Shown here piece by piece: positions 1-6,844 of a stretch of 10,033 nt of DNA (positions within the stretch are counted from its first letter, which is position 1; each line of letters starts with the position of its first letter). Below the pieces are notes generated by a model, which did not search any database, was not told the DNA's origin, and was given only the letters and a program-made list of their open reading frames with translations. A program made the position numbers and the translations under genes. Location: assembly GCA_945872015.1 (NCBI GenBank), contig CAMBYJ010000046.1, positions 1 through 10,033 of the forward strand. The letters run 5' to 3'. This DNA comes from Chitinophaga pinensis (GTDB lineage Bacteria > Bacteroidota > Bacteroidia > AKYH767-A > OLB10).

Positions 1-987
1 TTTGTTTTGGTTGGCCCTGCTAGTTCGTCGGGGCAAGGAACATCAGGCGCCATTGTTGAAACCGTCACAGATAACGTTGCTGTTGATCACGTTGTTATCA
101 AACTGTATGTAGCCAACACAATTGTTGGCATTATATCAAAAGATGCAACTTTCACTCCTCAGGTTGCTATTGCTGGTTTTGCCACTATCAGCCCTGGAAT
201 TCAGCTCAGCAGCACAGTAAGCAACAACTTGTTTAGAGGAACTTCCACTGACTCTCAATCATTAGGTGGCGTATCAGCAGCTTCGTTCCTGCGTAGCGAT
301 CAAAATGATACGACCAGCGGCACATTGGGCGTACTAAACGACACAGGTTTAACAGTAGGTGCCGACCAAGATGCTAAGATTTCAGTTACCACAGCAACCA
401 GTTCCGTTAATATTCAAAACCAAACACAAGACGCTAACATTGCTGTTGTTGTCAACGACGGTGGTGTAACTACTACTGCATTGTTGGTCAATGGCGCCAC
501 AAGCCAGGTGGGCGTTCTTGGTATCACTAACTTAAATGCCAGCGGTGTAGGCAACATCGGAGCCAGCGGTGCGGTGTTTAATACAGTATTTGCCACAGCT
601 ACCACAGCCCTATACGCTGACGTTGCAGAACGTTTTGCAGCAGACGTAGAAATGTTACCGGGTACAGTGGTTGAACTAGGTGGCTCGGCTGAAATTACCA
701 AAAGTGTTGACGAATTGAGTGAAAATGTCTTCGGAGTGATAAGTACAAGAGCTGCTTATCTAATGAACTCTGGTGCAGGAACAGATTCAACTCACCCTCC
801 TATCGCAATGACAGGTCGTGTACCAGTTAGAGTAACCGGGTCAATCCGTAAAGGTGACCGATTAGTAGCAGCAGGCGACGGTCTAGCTCGCGCTGCCAAA
901 ACAGGCGAAGCCACAGCGTTTAACGTAATTGGTCGTGCTCTAGAATCCAAAGAAAGTGCCAAGATTATTCCTTTTGTGAAGAGGTAA
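1..987 (+). CDS. Phage virion structural / tail-fibre-like protein, 5'-truncated, marine T4-like myovirus type
   Basis: The frame is open from base 1, so the start codon lies outside the window; the TTG at 7 is only the first possible alternative start. Residues below count from that TTG. The protein is rich in Ala, Thr, Val, Ser and Gly with no signal peptide or membrane segment, as in beta-rich virion fibres. Residues 86-105 hold a LGGVSAASFLRSD segment and residues 183-210 the pattern NIGASGAVFNTVFATATT followed by YADVAERF. From memory these are typical of structural proteins of cyanophages and pelagiphages. Residues 203-315 form a C-terminal domain (PGTVVELGG, GVISTRAAYLMNS, TGRVPVRVTGSIRKGD, VIGRALE) that recurs in such phage proteins. 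The exact virion role is not readable. The last ~8 residues (KIIPFVKR) are probably not native: they are an out-of-frame reading of the adjoining methyltransferase sequence, so the true C-terminus is also missing. Base composition is clearly more GC-rich than all genes to the right. Confidence 0.8.
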   Translation, partial: FVLVGPASSSGQGTSGAIVETVTDNVAVDHVVIKLYVANTIVGIISKDATFTPQVAIAGFATISPGIQLSSTVSNNLFRGTSTDSQSLGGVSAASFLRSDQNDTTSGTLGVLNDTGLTVGADQDAKISVTTATSSVNIQNQTQDANIAVVVNDGGVTTTALLVNGATSQVGVLGITNLNASGVGNIGASGAVFNTVFATATTALYADVAERFAADVEMLPGTVVELGGSAEITKSVDELSENVFGVISTRAAYLMNSGAGTDSTHPPIAMTGRVPVRVTGSIRKGDRLVAAGDGLARAAKTGEATAFNVIGRALESKESAKIIPFVKR

Positions 988-1127
988 ATGCGCTGCAATT
1001 GAGCGATTTTGAACGATACTTTGAGCATACTGGCTTTAAGTTGTTGTCAGTTTCAGGCGATTACGATGGGTCTTTGTTTGACGAACATCAATCAAAAAGA
1101 TTAATTTTACTCGCTGAAAGAAAATAA
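960..1127 (+). pseudogene. 3' fragment of a class I SAM-dependent methyltransferase
   Basis: A frame open from 924 to the TAA at 1125-1127 reads, from about 960, DYSFCEEVNALQLSDFERYF and then HTGFKLLSVSGDYDGSLFDE and SKRLILLAERK. This matches the usual C-terminus of Bacteroidota class I (Rossmann-fold) methyltransferases: a 'F.E.V.AL.L.DFE.YF' helix, 'GF.....GDYD...FDE' and a final 'S.RLILLA.K' strand. The SAM-binding N-terminal part is absent and replaced by phage coding sequence in another frame; a stop at 921-923 closes this frame upstream. No ATG begins it, so the fragment is unlikely to be expressed as a protein. Its stop lies one base before the ZIP transporter start, so the intact gene was probably cotranscribed with that transporter. 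The substrate cannot be inferred. The family match is from memory and moderately secure; the loss of the N-terminus is directly visible. Confidence 0.6.
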
Positions 1128-1128
1128 G

Positions 1129-1836
1129 ATGTTAGCTCAAAACTCTCTGATTCTGTTTTTAAGTGTGATAGCTGGTGGTGGCTTGTTTTTCCTTTTGAAG
1201 AAAACACCTCAACATTTTTTAAAATTAACCTTATCATTCTCGGGAGCCTTTTTATTTTCTATCACTGTTTTACATCTAATGCCGGAAGTCTACCAGCAAA
1301 CCGATTACAAAATTGGTGTATGGATTATGATTGGTTTCTTTTTACAAGTAGTGCTTGAATTTTTTTCTGAAGGAATTGAACACGGACACGTTCACGTACA
1401 TGATCATCAGCACCATTTTCCTTTGGCAATGATGTTAAGCTTATGCTTGCATAGTTTTTTAGAAGCGATGCCTTTATCCTCAGAAAATGATGGAAACAAT
1501 AATTTATTAATCGGAATTGCGATGCATCATATACCTGTAGCATTTGCATTTGTAAGTATGCTTGTTCAATCTGGTGTTAAACGCAACAATGCCTTATTAT
1601 TTTTAGCATTATTCGGATTAATGGGTCCCTTGGGAGCTTCAACATCATTTATCCTTGGTGCTGGAATGGTTCCTTTCTTAACTGCAATAGCACCTAAAAT
1701 TATGGCGATTGTAATTGGAATCTTTCTTCATATCTCCACTACGATTTTATTTGAATCAAGTTCTAATCACCGATTCAATTTTATGAAAATGGTAGTGATT
1801 GTGATTGGAGGATTAGCAGGAATATTACTGAGCTGA
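1129..1836 (+). CDS. ZIP-family divalent metal transporter
   Basis: The 235-residue protein is nearly all membrane, with about eight hydrophobic segments (roughly residues 5-23, 33-51, 62-80, 98-115, 124-147, 155-176, 187-208, 219-234), the ZIP topology. TM2 ends in HLMPE (49-53). A histidine-rich cytoplasmic loop typical of zinc ZIPs lies between TM3 and TM4 (HGHVHVHDHQHH, 85-96). TM4 carries HSFLEA (108-113) and TM5 HHIPVA (133-138), which correspond to the metal-binding HNxxEG and HNIPEG segments of ZupT-like members. The role is therefore import of zinc or a related divalent cation across the inner membrane. Two ligand positions are unusual: Ser109 replaces Asn, and Val137 stands where ZupT has a Glu. 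The ATG follows the methyltransferase stop by one base and has an AG-rich leader. Its 3' end overlaps the convergent DUF4153 gene by 12 bases. The family is secure; the preferred metal is not known. Confidence 0.88.
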   Translation: MLAQNSLILFLSVIAGGGLFFLLKKTPQHFLKLTLSFSGAFLFSITVLHLMPEVYQQTDYKIGVWIMIGFFLQVVLEFFSEGIEHGHVHVHDHQHHFPLAMMLSLCLHSFLEAMPLSSENDGNNNLLIGIAMHHIPVAFAFVSMLVQSGVKRNNALLFLALFGLMGPLGASTSFILGAGMVPFLTAIAPKIMAIVIGIFLHISTTILFESSSNHRFNFMKMVVIVIGGLAGILLS

Positions 1837-3651
1837 TTTCTTTTTCACGAAAAGAGTACCTCTTAATGAAGATAATTTCTTTTCATCATCTTCTTCATCA
1901 AGATCAACATTCAATCCATCTAGTTCCAATTTATAATCATATTTTGCACTAGATGCATTTAGTTGCATATATGTTTCATCTACGGAGCTATCATTACTAC
2001 CATACTGCGACTTAAGGTTCATGAATGTTTTTTCCAAAATAATAGTATCGACATTATCCTTATCGATTGTAATGATAATTGCAAACTGCTTTTCACTGTA
2101 TTTTATATCATACGAAATTGAATCAATAAATCCGTTGTCATAATAGGAATCATTAATAGGATAAATATTGACAGGGATTGAATAATCAAAACCCGAAACC
2201 AGTTTACCATCGCTGCGCGTGCAGGAATACTCATGATTTTCTTTTGATGCTGGTTCCATGGCCGCATACGCAAGGTTTGATTCCATTCCCAATAAAGCTA
2301 ATACTTGATCTGTTTTATTCGTGTATTCTCCTTTCTTCTCTTTTGTAACTACTGATAAATCCTGAGAAAATAAATCTTGAATACTTTCTACTCCATGCAC
2401 ATCAATCATATAATTTATAATTGATGAAATCTCTTTTTCATCTGCCTTCTTGATTTGTTTTTTAGGCTTAACGGCCTTACCATTTACAAGTATTTTATAT
2501 TCCTGAAAGATTTTTTCTAATCGATTATGCTGACTCAACGAGCTTACCTGAAAGGCATTCCACGGACCAAAACCTGATAACATTACAGCAAAGAATAAGC
2601 TAAGCGGTACAAACTTAATATTCTTCCTAAGACTAAATAAAAAGTAAATTGCAACAATAAATAGCCATAGCGAAAGAACAATCAAGAAGTATCTATTTTC
2701 AGTCACGCCATATTCCATAACGCGTCTGCCAATAGCCATAATCAATAAAATAATCAAAGGGAAAACAGCAAGAAAAAAACGTTTTGTAAAGGTGCGTATC
2801 CATGTATGCTCTGCATCATCACGCAAAGGCCAAACAAGTAACAATGCTAACATTCCAAGAGTAGAAAAACCAAGAATTAAGTAGGAAACAATGCCACGAG
2901 GCCATACCAACGTGAACAAAATTTTTGCTTCGTAGAAATATAAAATGATTAAATAAATCACAACCAATGGCAGTAATACATACTGCGTAAATATTCGTAA
3001 TCCTTTAGGATATTCGCGAACTTGCTCAAGTGCTATAACGCGCGAAGGAACACCTGCTAAAAAGAACCAGGTAGTTAGTATTACCCCCACCGTTATAAAA
3101 AGATACAAATAAATTTTCTCTCCAAAATCGATATTGAACAATTCTTTTATTGCGAGTAAGGCAATGGATAATCCGATATAAAAAACAGCAGAATAAATGG
3201 CTGATGTTAAAAAACGTATTAAGAGTGACTTATTATATTGCCAAAATCCGTTGACCTCTGTGTTAACGAGAAAAGGCGCGAATGAAACACCGAGATGTGC
3301 AGCTATTAGTAAAATGATAAATCGTGAGACCGATTTTACCGTATAAAATTCAGGCTGTGCGTAAAAGTAATAAACCATTAAGGCTGCAACAGCCATATTG
3401 AGCATAATTACGGTAGTGGTTCGCATGGTATAGCGTTCCGAAAAAACCGATAATCCCAAATAAGCGACCATCCCTAGCCACAACGTTTGAAGTGCATAAA
3501 AGAGATGAACATTATCCTTAAAATCTGTATCCTCATCCACCATATAAATCAGCAATGTAGCCGATAGTATAGCACATGTTAAAGCCATCGGGAAACGACG
3601 AAAAGCTTTCGCTGCCTGATGGATAATTAATTCTATTGAGTAAAACTTCAT
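1825..3651 (-). CDS. DUF4153 polytopic membrane protein, function unknown
   Basis: A 608-residue protein with about eleven membrane segments between residues 20 and 362, followed by a soluble region of roughly 240 residues (370-608). The central part has the conserved look of DUF4153: a helix ending in FFLAGVPSR (196-204), then YPKGLRIFTQYVLLPLV (214-230) and an ENRYF segment (318-322). The soluble tail begins with NRLEKI (376-381), contains mixed beta-like stretches and an acidic/lysine patch near the end (DLDEEDDEKK, 583-592); which side of the membrane it faces cannot be decided. No catalytic motif is recognisable, and no biochemical role is established for the family to my knowledge. It is the last gene of a minus-strand cluster with an S4-domain protein (10 bases upstream) and a lipoprotein cytochrome. 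Convergent 12-base overlap with the ZIP gene. The family call is fairly sure; function is open. Confidence 0.8.
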   Translation of the reverse strand: MKFYSIELIIHQAAKAFRRFPMALTCAILSATLLIYMVDEDTDFKDNVHLFYALQTLWLGMVAYLGLSVFSERYTMRTTTVIMLNMAVAALMVYYFYAQPEFYTVKSVSRFIILLIAAHLGVSFAPFLVNTEVNGFWQYNKSLLIRFLTSAIYSAVFYIGLSIALLAIKELFNIDFGEKIYLYLFITVGVILTTWFFLAGVPSRVIALEQVREYPKGLRIFTQYVLLPLVVIYLIILYFYEAKILFTLVWPRGIVSYLILGFSTLGMLALLLVWPLRDDAEHTWIRTFTKRFFLAVFPLIILLIMAIGRRVMEYGVTENRYFLIVLSLWLFIVAIYFLFSLRKNIKFVPLSLFFAVMLSGFGPWNAFQVSSLSQHNRLEKIFQEYKILVNGKAVKPKKQIKKADEKEISSIINYMIDVHGVESIQDLFSQDLSVVTKEKKGEYTNKTDQVLALLGMESNLAYAAMEPASKENHEYSCTRSDGKLVSGFDYSIPVNIYPINDSYYDNGFIDSISYDIKYSEKQFAIIITIDKDNVDTIILEKTFMNLKSQYGSNDSSVDETYMQLNASSAKYDYKLELDGLNVDLDEEDDEKKLSSLRGTLFVKKKSAQ

Positions 3652-3661
3652 TTGCTAATTT

Positions 3662-4045
3662 TTACCAATCTGTAGTGTAATCGTCTAAATCGCGACGTTC
3701 TTTTTTTGTTGGACGACCTTCGCCACCTTTAAAATGAAATGATGCTTGTGCCAACTGATATAATCTGAACTTCTCTAATTCTGCTTCTGGAGTAATATCT
3801 TCCATAAACTCCTTTACTAACGCCGCCCCTATCCGTCGTTCAATCACATTTAACACTTTTACTGTTTGTTGCCAAGGACCACGATGAACAACAATCATGT
3901 CGCCAATCTTTATTGTACGCGATGCTTTAACTGATTGCTCTGCAATTCTCACTTTACCTTTTTCACAAGCTTCGGCAGAAAGGCTTCTTGTTTTAAACAA
4001 GCGTACCGACCAAAGCCATTTATCTATGCGGACCTTCTCCGTCAT
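3662..4045 (-). CDS. S4-domain RNA-binding protein, Hsp15 (HslR)-like
   Basis: A 127-residue basic protein. Residues 4-60 form an S4 RNA-binding fold: VRIDKWLWSVRLFKTRS at the start, a basic helix, a KGKVRI segment, then SRTIKIGDMIVV. This order (R-DKWLW-RLFKTR, then G-V, then G-D) is the Hsp15 hallmark. The tail (residues 105-127) is Gly/Lys/Arg-rich with RPTKKERRDLDD, the usual HslR-type ending. In E. coli Hsp15 recognises stalled 50S subunits carrying a nascent peptidyl-tRNA and helps recycle them; the same cytoplasmic role is inferred here. It sits 12 bases after the cytochrome c gene and 10 bases before the DUF4153 gene, so all three are probably one transcript. No Shine-Dalgarno is visible. 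Length fits the family. Confidence 0.85.
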   Translation of the reverse strand: MTEKVRIDKWLWSVRLFKTRSLSAEACEKGKVRIAEQSVKASRTIKIGDMIVVHRGPWQQTVKVLNVIERRIGAALVKEFMEDITPEAELEKFRLYQLAQASFHFKGGEGRPTKKERRDLDDYTTDW

Positions 4046-4057
4046 GATGAACAGTAA

Positions 4058-4372
4058 TTAGTGCTTGGCGTTATTTGACAAGTAAGCAAAGATGGTTTCC
4101 TTTTGCTCATCTGTAATTTTTGCTTTCGGCGCCATACGGTCAAGGTGTTTTGTCCAATCTTTCTCGTTGTACTTGCCAGGATTATGTAAACCATGGCATT
4201 TGTTACAATTCGATTCGTAAAGCGATTTCCCCTCTGTAATTTTTGCCAATATAATTGGATCTGTAACTGGTGCTGGCGCAGTAGTGGTTGTGGTTGTAGC
4301 GATTTTCTTGCTGCAGGAAACTAGTGCTAACACAGCAAGTATTGAAAATGCAAAACGGATATTTCTTTTCAT
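4058..4372 (-). CDS. Small lipoprotein monohaem cytochrome c
   Basis: A 104-residue exported protein. It has a lysine/arginine start, a hydrophobic stretch (residues 6-18) and a lipobox LVSC with Cys20 as the likely lipidated residue. A Thr/Ala/Pro-rich linker follows, including six consecutive Thr (26-31). A single haem c motif CNKCH (56-60) sits in YESNCNKCHGLHNPGKY, and Met80 in DRMAPKAKIT is the probable distal haem ligand. The C-terminal helix (DEQKETIFAYLSNNA) is typical of small class I cytochromes. It should be a membrane-anchored periplasmic electron carrier; partner oxidase or dehydrogenase cannot be told. First gene of the minus-strand cluster, divergent from the peroxiredoxin across 175 bases. 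ATG chosen because signal sequence and lipobox follow it directly. Confidence 0.88.
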   Translation of the reverse strand: MKRNIRFAFSILAVLALVSCSKKIATTTTTTAPAPVTDPIILAKITEGKSLYESNCNKCHGLHNPGKYNEKDWTKHLDRMAPKAKITDEQKETIFAYLSNNAKH

Positions 4373-4520
4373 GATACTGATTTTTTGCTAATATAATCAG
4401 TTATCGGGAATTAAAACGACCGCAAATTATTTTGTTATTGTTTAGGTATCAACATTAAAAGGTGATGAATGTAATTTAACTACATGATGTATCTCATACA
4501 AGCAATGCAGCACACCAAAC

Positions 4521-4528
4521 TATCTTCG
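4521..4528 (+). promoter_or_regulatory. Candidate -7 box for the peroxiredoxin gene
   Basis: TATCTTCG matches the Bacteroidota TAnnTTTG element with one change and lies about 20 bases before the peroxiredoxin ATG. No convincing TTTG element is seen 19-22 bases upstream, so the call is tentative. The 175-base region (4373-4547) separating the divergent cytochrome and peroxiredoxin genes also holds the short palindrome TACATGATGTA at 4481-4491, a possible but unproven operator. Confidence 0.3.
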
Positions 4529-4547
4529 TACTTTAAAAGCAACAATT

Positions 4548-5102
4548 ATGAGCAACAAGGTTCTATCGGTAGGAAGTAAATTCCCGGGGTTTAATAAAAA
4601 GGCTGTTGTTTCAACAGAACGCGGAAAAGAATTTTTCGATATTAGTTCAGATCATTTGTTTGAATCAGGCAAATGGACGGTTTTATTTTGGTGGCCAAAA
4701 GATTTTACAACTGTTTGTCCTACAGAAATTGTTGAATTTGATAAGCACAACGACGACTTCAAACAACGTAATACTGTTTTGTTAGGGGCATCTACCGACT
4801 CTGAATATGTGCATTTAGGATGGAGATTAAACCACGAAGATTTAAAAAACTTATCCTTCCCAATGATTGCCGATACTTCTAAATCGTTGGCAGAAGAACT
4901 CGGTATTTTAGAGCCAAATGAAAAAATTGCTTACCGCACAACCTACATCATCGACCCTCAAGGAATTATTCGGTGGTTATCGGTTTATGATTTATCGGTA
5001 GGCCGTAATGTAAACGAAGTAATTCGTGTATTAGATGCTTTGCTGACTGACGAGCTAACACCTTGCGGTTGGAAAAAGGGTGAGGCGACGCTTACAGCTT
5101 AG
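4548..5102 (+). CDS. AhpC/TSA-family peroxiredoxin
   Basis: A 184-residue cytoplasmic thiol peroxidase reducing H2O2 and organic hydroperoxides. The active site is P50-x3-T54-x2-C57 within WWPKDFTTVCPTE, with Cys57 as peroxidatic cysteine. The conserved arginine is Arg130 in AYRTTYIIDPQG. Supporting motifs are LGASTDSEYVHLGW (79-92) and FPMIADT (104-110). The C-terminal DELTPCGWKKGEATL (168-182) aligns with the resolving-cysteine segment of AhpC; the overall resemblance is closer to the mycobacterial-type AhpC (about 190 residues) than to E. coli AhpC. Mycobacterial AhpC has two cysteines there (CxC); here the first is Thr171 and only Cys173 remains. It has its own upstream region and is followed by the ABC-F gene after 69 bases. 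No ahpF or ahpD is visible, so the reductant is unknown. Confidence 0.92.
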   Translation: MSNKVLSVGSKFPGFNKKAVVSTERGKEFFDISSDHLFESGKWTVLFWWPKDFTTVCPTEIVEFDKHNDDFKQRNTVLLGASTDSEYVHLGWRLNHEDLKNLSFPMIADTSKSLAEELGILEPNEKIAYRTTYIIDPQGIIRWLSVYDLSVGRNVNEVIRVLDALLTDELTPCGWKKGEATLTA

Positions 5103-5127
5103 GTGATTTAAAATCGACATTGTAGTT

Positions 5128-5153
5128 TTTGCGGGCTGAAAGTCGTATCTTTG
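5128..5153 (+). promoter_or_regulatory. Bacteroidota-type promoter for the ABC-F gene
   Basis: TATCTTTG at 5146-5153, followed by C, is an exact match to the Bacteroidota TAnnTTTG(C) -7 element recognised by the primary sigma factor. A TTTG lies at 5128-5131 and a TTG at 5120-5122, but spacings to the -7 box (14 and 23 bases) are off the usual ~19-21, so the -33 element is uncertain. A start near 5160 would give a leader of roughly 12 bases before the ATG at 5172, without a Shine-Dalgarno. Confidence 0.55.
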
Positions 5154-5159
5154 CAGCCC
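5133..5159. repeat. Imperfect inverted repeat over the ABC-F promoter
   Basis: GGGCTGAAAG (5133-5142) pairs with CTTT-g-CAGCCC (5149-5159), giving ten base pairs with one bulged G (5153) around the loop TCGTAT (5143-5148). The right arm and loop contain the TATCTTTGC promoter box. No T-run follows on either strand, so a terminator is unlikely. It could act as an operator in DNA or as a hairpin in transcripts that read through from the peroxiredoxin gene. Confidence 0.5.
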
Positions 5160-5171
5160 AAATAAACGGTC

Positions 5172-6803
5172 ATGCTACAAGTTACAAACCTATCGCTTCG
5201 CTACGGAAAAAGAGTCCTTTTTGAAGAGGTAAATCTTAAATTCACCCCCGGAAACTGCTACGGTATTATAGGTGCTAATGGTGCCGGCAAATCGACATTT
5301 CTGAAAATCCTTTCAGGCGAAATAGATGCTACCACAGGACAAATCTCGATGGGTCCTAACGAGCGAATGAGCGTTTTAAAGCAGAATCACTTTGAGTTTG
5401 ACCAATTACCTGTACTTCAAACCGTATTAATGGGAAATAAGAAGTTATGGGACATTATGGTGGAGAAAGATGCTGTTTATGCAAAGCCTGACTTCTCTGA
5501 TGAAGATGGAGCCCGTGCAGCAGAATTAGAAACCGTATTTGCTGAAATGGATGGCTGGAATGCAGAGAGCAGTGCTGCTAACTTGCTAAGCGAATTAGGT
5601 ATCAAAGAAAATCTGCATAATAAATTGATGCATGAACTAAACGGTAAAGAAAAAGTCCGAGTTTTACTTGCTCAAGCTTTATTTGGCAACCCAGATATTT
5701 TATTACTCGATGAGCCTACCAACGACTTAGACGTTGAAACGATTACATGGTTGGAAGACTTCTTAGCAGATTTTCAAAATACGGTGATTGTGGTTTCCCA
5801 TGATCGACATTTCTTGGATTCTGTTTGTACGCATATTGCCGATATTGATTTTGCAAAAATTCAATTATACACAGGTAACTATACTTTCTGGTATGAGTCG
5901 AGCCAGTTAGCATTGCGCCAGCGCAGCGACCAAAATAAAAAGGTTGAAGATAAGCGCAAGGAGTTACAGGATTTCATTGAGCGTTTCAGTGCGAATGCAT
6001 CTAAATCACGTCAAGCAACGAGTCGTAAAAAATTATTAGAAAAATTAGTGGTGGATGATATTCAACCATCTAACAGAAAATACCCAGGTATTATTTTTAA
6101 AGCAGAGCGCGATTGCGGAGATCAGATTTTACATGTAGAAGGATTGAAAAAATCAGCGCCCGATGGAACGAATTTATTTTCTGATATCACCTTCACGATG
6201 GTGAAAGGCGATAAAGTAGCTTTCTTGTCACGTGAGCCATTAGCTGTTTCTTCATTCCTGAATATTGTAATGGGAGAAGATAATGCAGAAGCAGGCGAAT
6301 ACAATTGGGGAAGTACAATCACCCGTTCGTTTTTACCAAATGAGAATTCAAAATTCTTTACAGGTGAATACAACCTTGTCGATTGGCTACGTCAGTTTTC
6401 AGCTGATAAATCAGAAACGTATATCCGTGGTTTCTTAGGTAAAATGCTATTCTCAGGAGAGGAAGTAATGAAAAGATCGAATGTATTGAGCGGAGGAGAA
6501 AAAGTACGATGTATGATTTCAAGAATGATGCTAACGAATGCGAATTGCTTAGTTTTAGATGAACCAACGAATCACTTAGACTTAGAGTCCATCACGGCAT
6601 TTAACGATGCATTAAAAGATTGGAAACACGTTGCATTATTCACTTCTCATGACCATACGTTTGTAGAAAGTGTTGCCAATAGAATTATTGAATTAACTCC
6701 TTCGGGAATTATTGATAAGCGCATGACTTACGATGAATATCTTGCAGATGAAAACATCAAGGTTGTTCGACAATCAATGTATCCTGAATTAATCAACGCA
6801 TAA
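5172..6803 (+). CDS. ABC-F family ATPase (YbiT/YkpA-like), ribosome-associated type
   Basis: A 543-residue protein with two ABC ATPase domains and no membrane segment, i.e. an ABC-F protein, not a transporter. Domain 1: Walker A GANGAGKST (34-42), signature LNGKE (156-160, degenerate), Walker B ILLLDE (176-181) in DEPTNDLD, H-loop His210. The interdomain linker (about 245-310) is charged and helical, including SKSRQATSRKK, as in the P-site tRNA interaction motif of ABC-F factors. Domain 2: Walker A position FLSREPLAVSSF (351-362) lacks all P-loop glycines and has Val359 instead of the catalytic Lys; signature LSGGE (439-443), Walker B CLVLDE (459-464) and His493 are intact. Family members bind the ribosomal E site and act in translation or, in some cases, antibiotic protection; a housekeeping role is more likely here because nothing around suggests resistance. 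It has its own promoter and ends in an intrinsic terminator. Confidence 0.92.
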   Translation: MLQVTNLSLRYGKRVLFEEVNLKFTPGNCYGIIGANGAGKSTFLKILSGEIDATTGQISMGPNERMSVLKQNHFEFDQLPVLQTVLMGNKKLWDIMVEKDAVYAKPDFSDEDGARAAELETVFAEMDGWNAESSAANLLSELGIKENLHNKLMHELNGKEKVRVLLAQALFGNPDILLLDEPTNDLDVETITWLEDFLADFQNTVIVVSHDRHFLDSVCTHIADIDFAKIQLYTGNYTFWYESSQLALRQRSDQNKKVEDKRKELQDFIERFSANASKSRQATSRKKLLEKLVVDDIQPSNRKYPGIIFKAERDCGDQILHVEGLKKSAPDGTNLFSDITFTMVKGDKVAFLSREPLAVSSFLNIVMGEDNAEAGEYNWGSTITRSFLPNENSKFFTGEYNLVDWLRQFSADKSETYIRGFLGKMLFSGEEVMKRSNVLSGGEKVRCMISRMMLTNANCLVLDEPTNHLDLESITAFNDALKDWKHVALFTSHDHTFVESVANRIIELTPSGIIDKRMTYDEYLADENIKVVRQSMYPELINA

Positions 6804-6808
6804 AACCT

Positions 6809-6838
6809 AACCCAGACCAATAACAGTCTGGGTTTTTT
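6809..6838 (+). terminator. Intrinsic terminator after the ABC-F gene
   Basis: AACCCAGAC (6809-6817) and GTCTGGGTT (6826-6834) form a perfect nine-pair stem around the eight-base loop CAATAACA, and a run of six T (6833-6838) follows. It begins five bases after the ABC-F stop codon and separates that gene from the pyrophosphatase. Confidence 0.9.
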
Positions 6839-6844
6839 AATTAC

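Noticed and set aside
1..987. Integrated prophage
   Set aside because: Only one structural gene is present, with no integrase, attachment site or repeat, and the phage type fits lytic marine myoviruses of other hosts; a chimeric join is simpler.
414..1028. Long antisense open frames opposite the phage gene (414-701 and 792-1028)
   Set aside because: They mirror a well-supported coding frame on the plus strand and show no recognisable domain.
1381..1420. Tandem repeat in the CAC/CAT-rich stretch of the ZIP gene
   Set aside because: It encodes the histidine-rich metal loop common in ZIP proteins and has no regular repeat unit.
1325..1549. Antisense open frame inside the ZIP gene
   Set aside because: The plus-strand ZIP frame explains the sequence fully, including its motifs and membrane segments.
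4481..4491. TACATGATGTA palindrome as an OxyR or PerR operator
   Set aside because: The arms are only five bases and do not match a known redox-regulator site; kept only as a remark on the divergent region.
5133..5159. Terminator for the peroxiredoxin gene
   Set aside because: The hairpin is not followed by a T-run on either strand and it contains the promoter box of the next gene.
6122..6567. Two overlapping antisense open frames inside the ABC-F gene
   Set aside because: Shadows of the ABC-F coding frame with no domain of their own.
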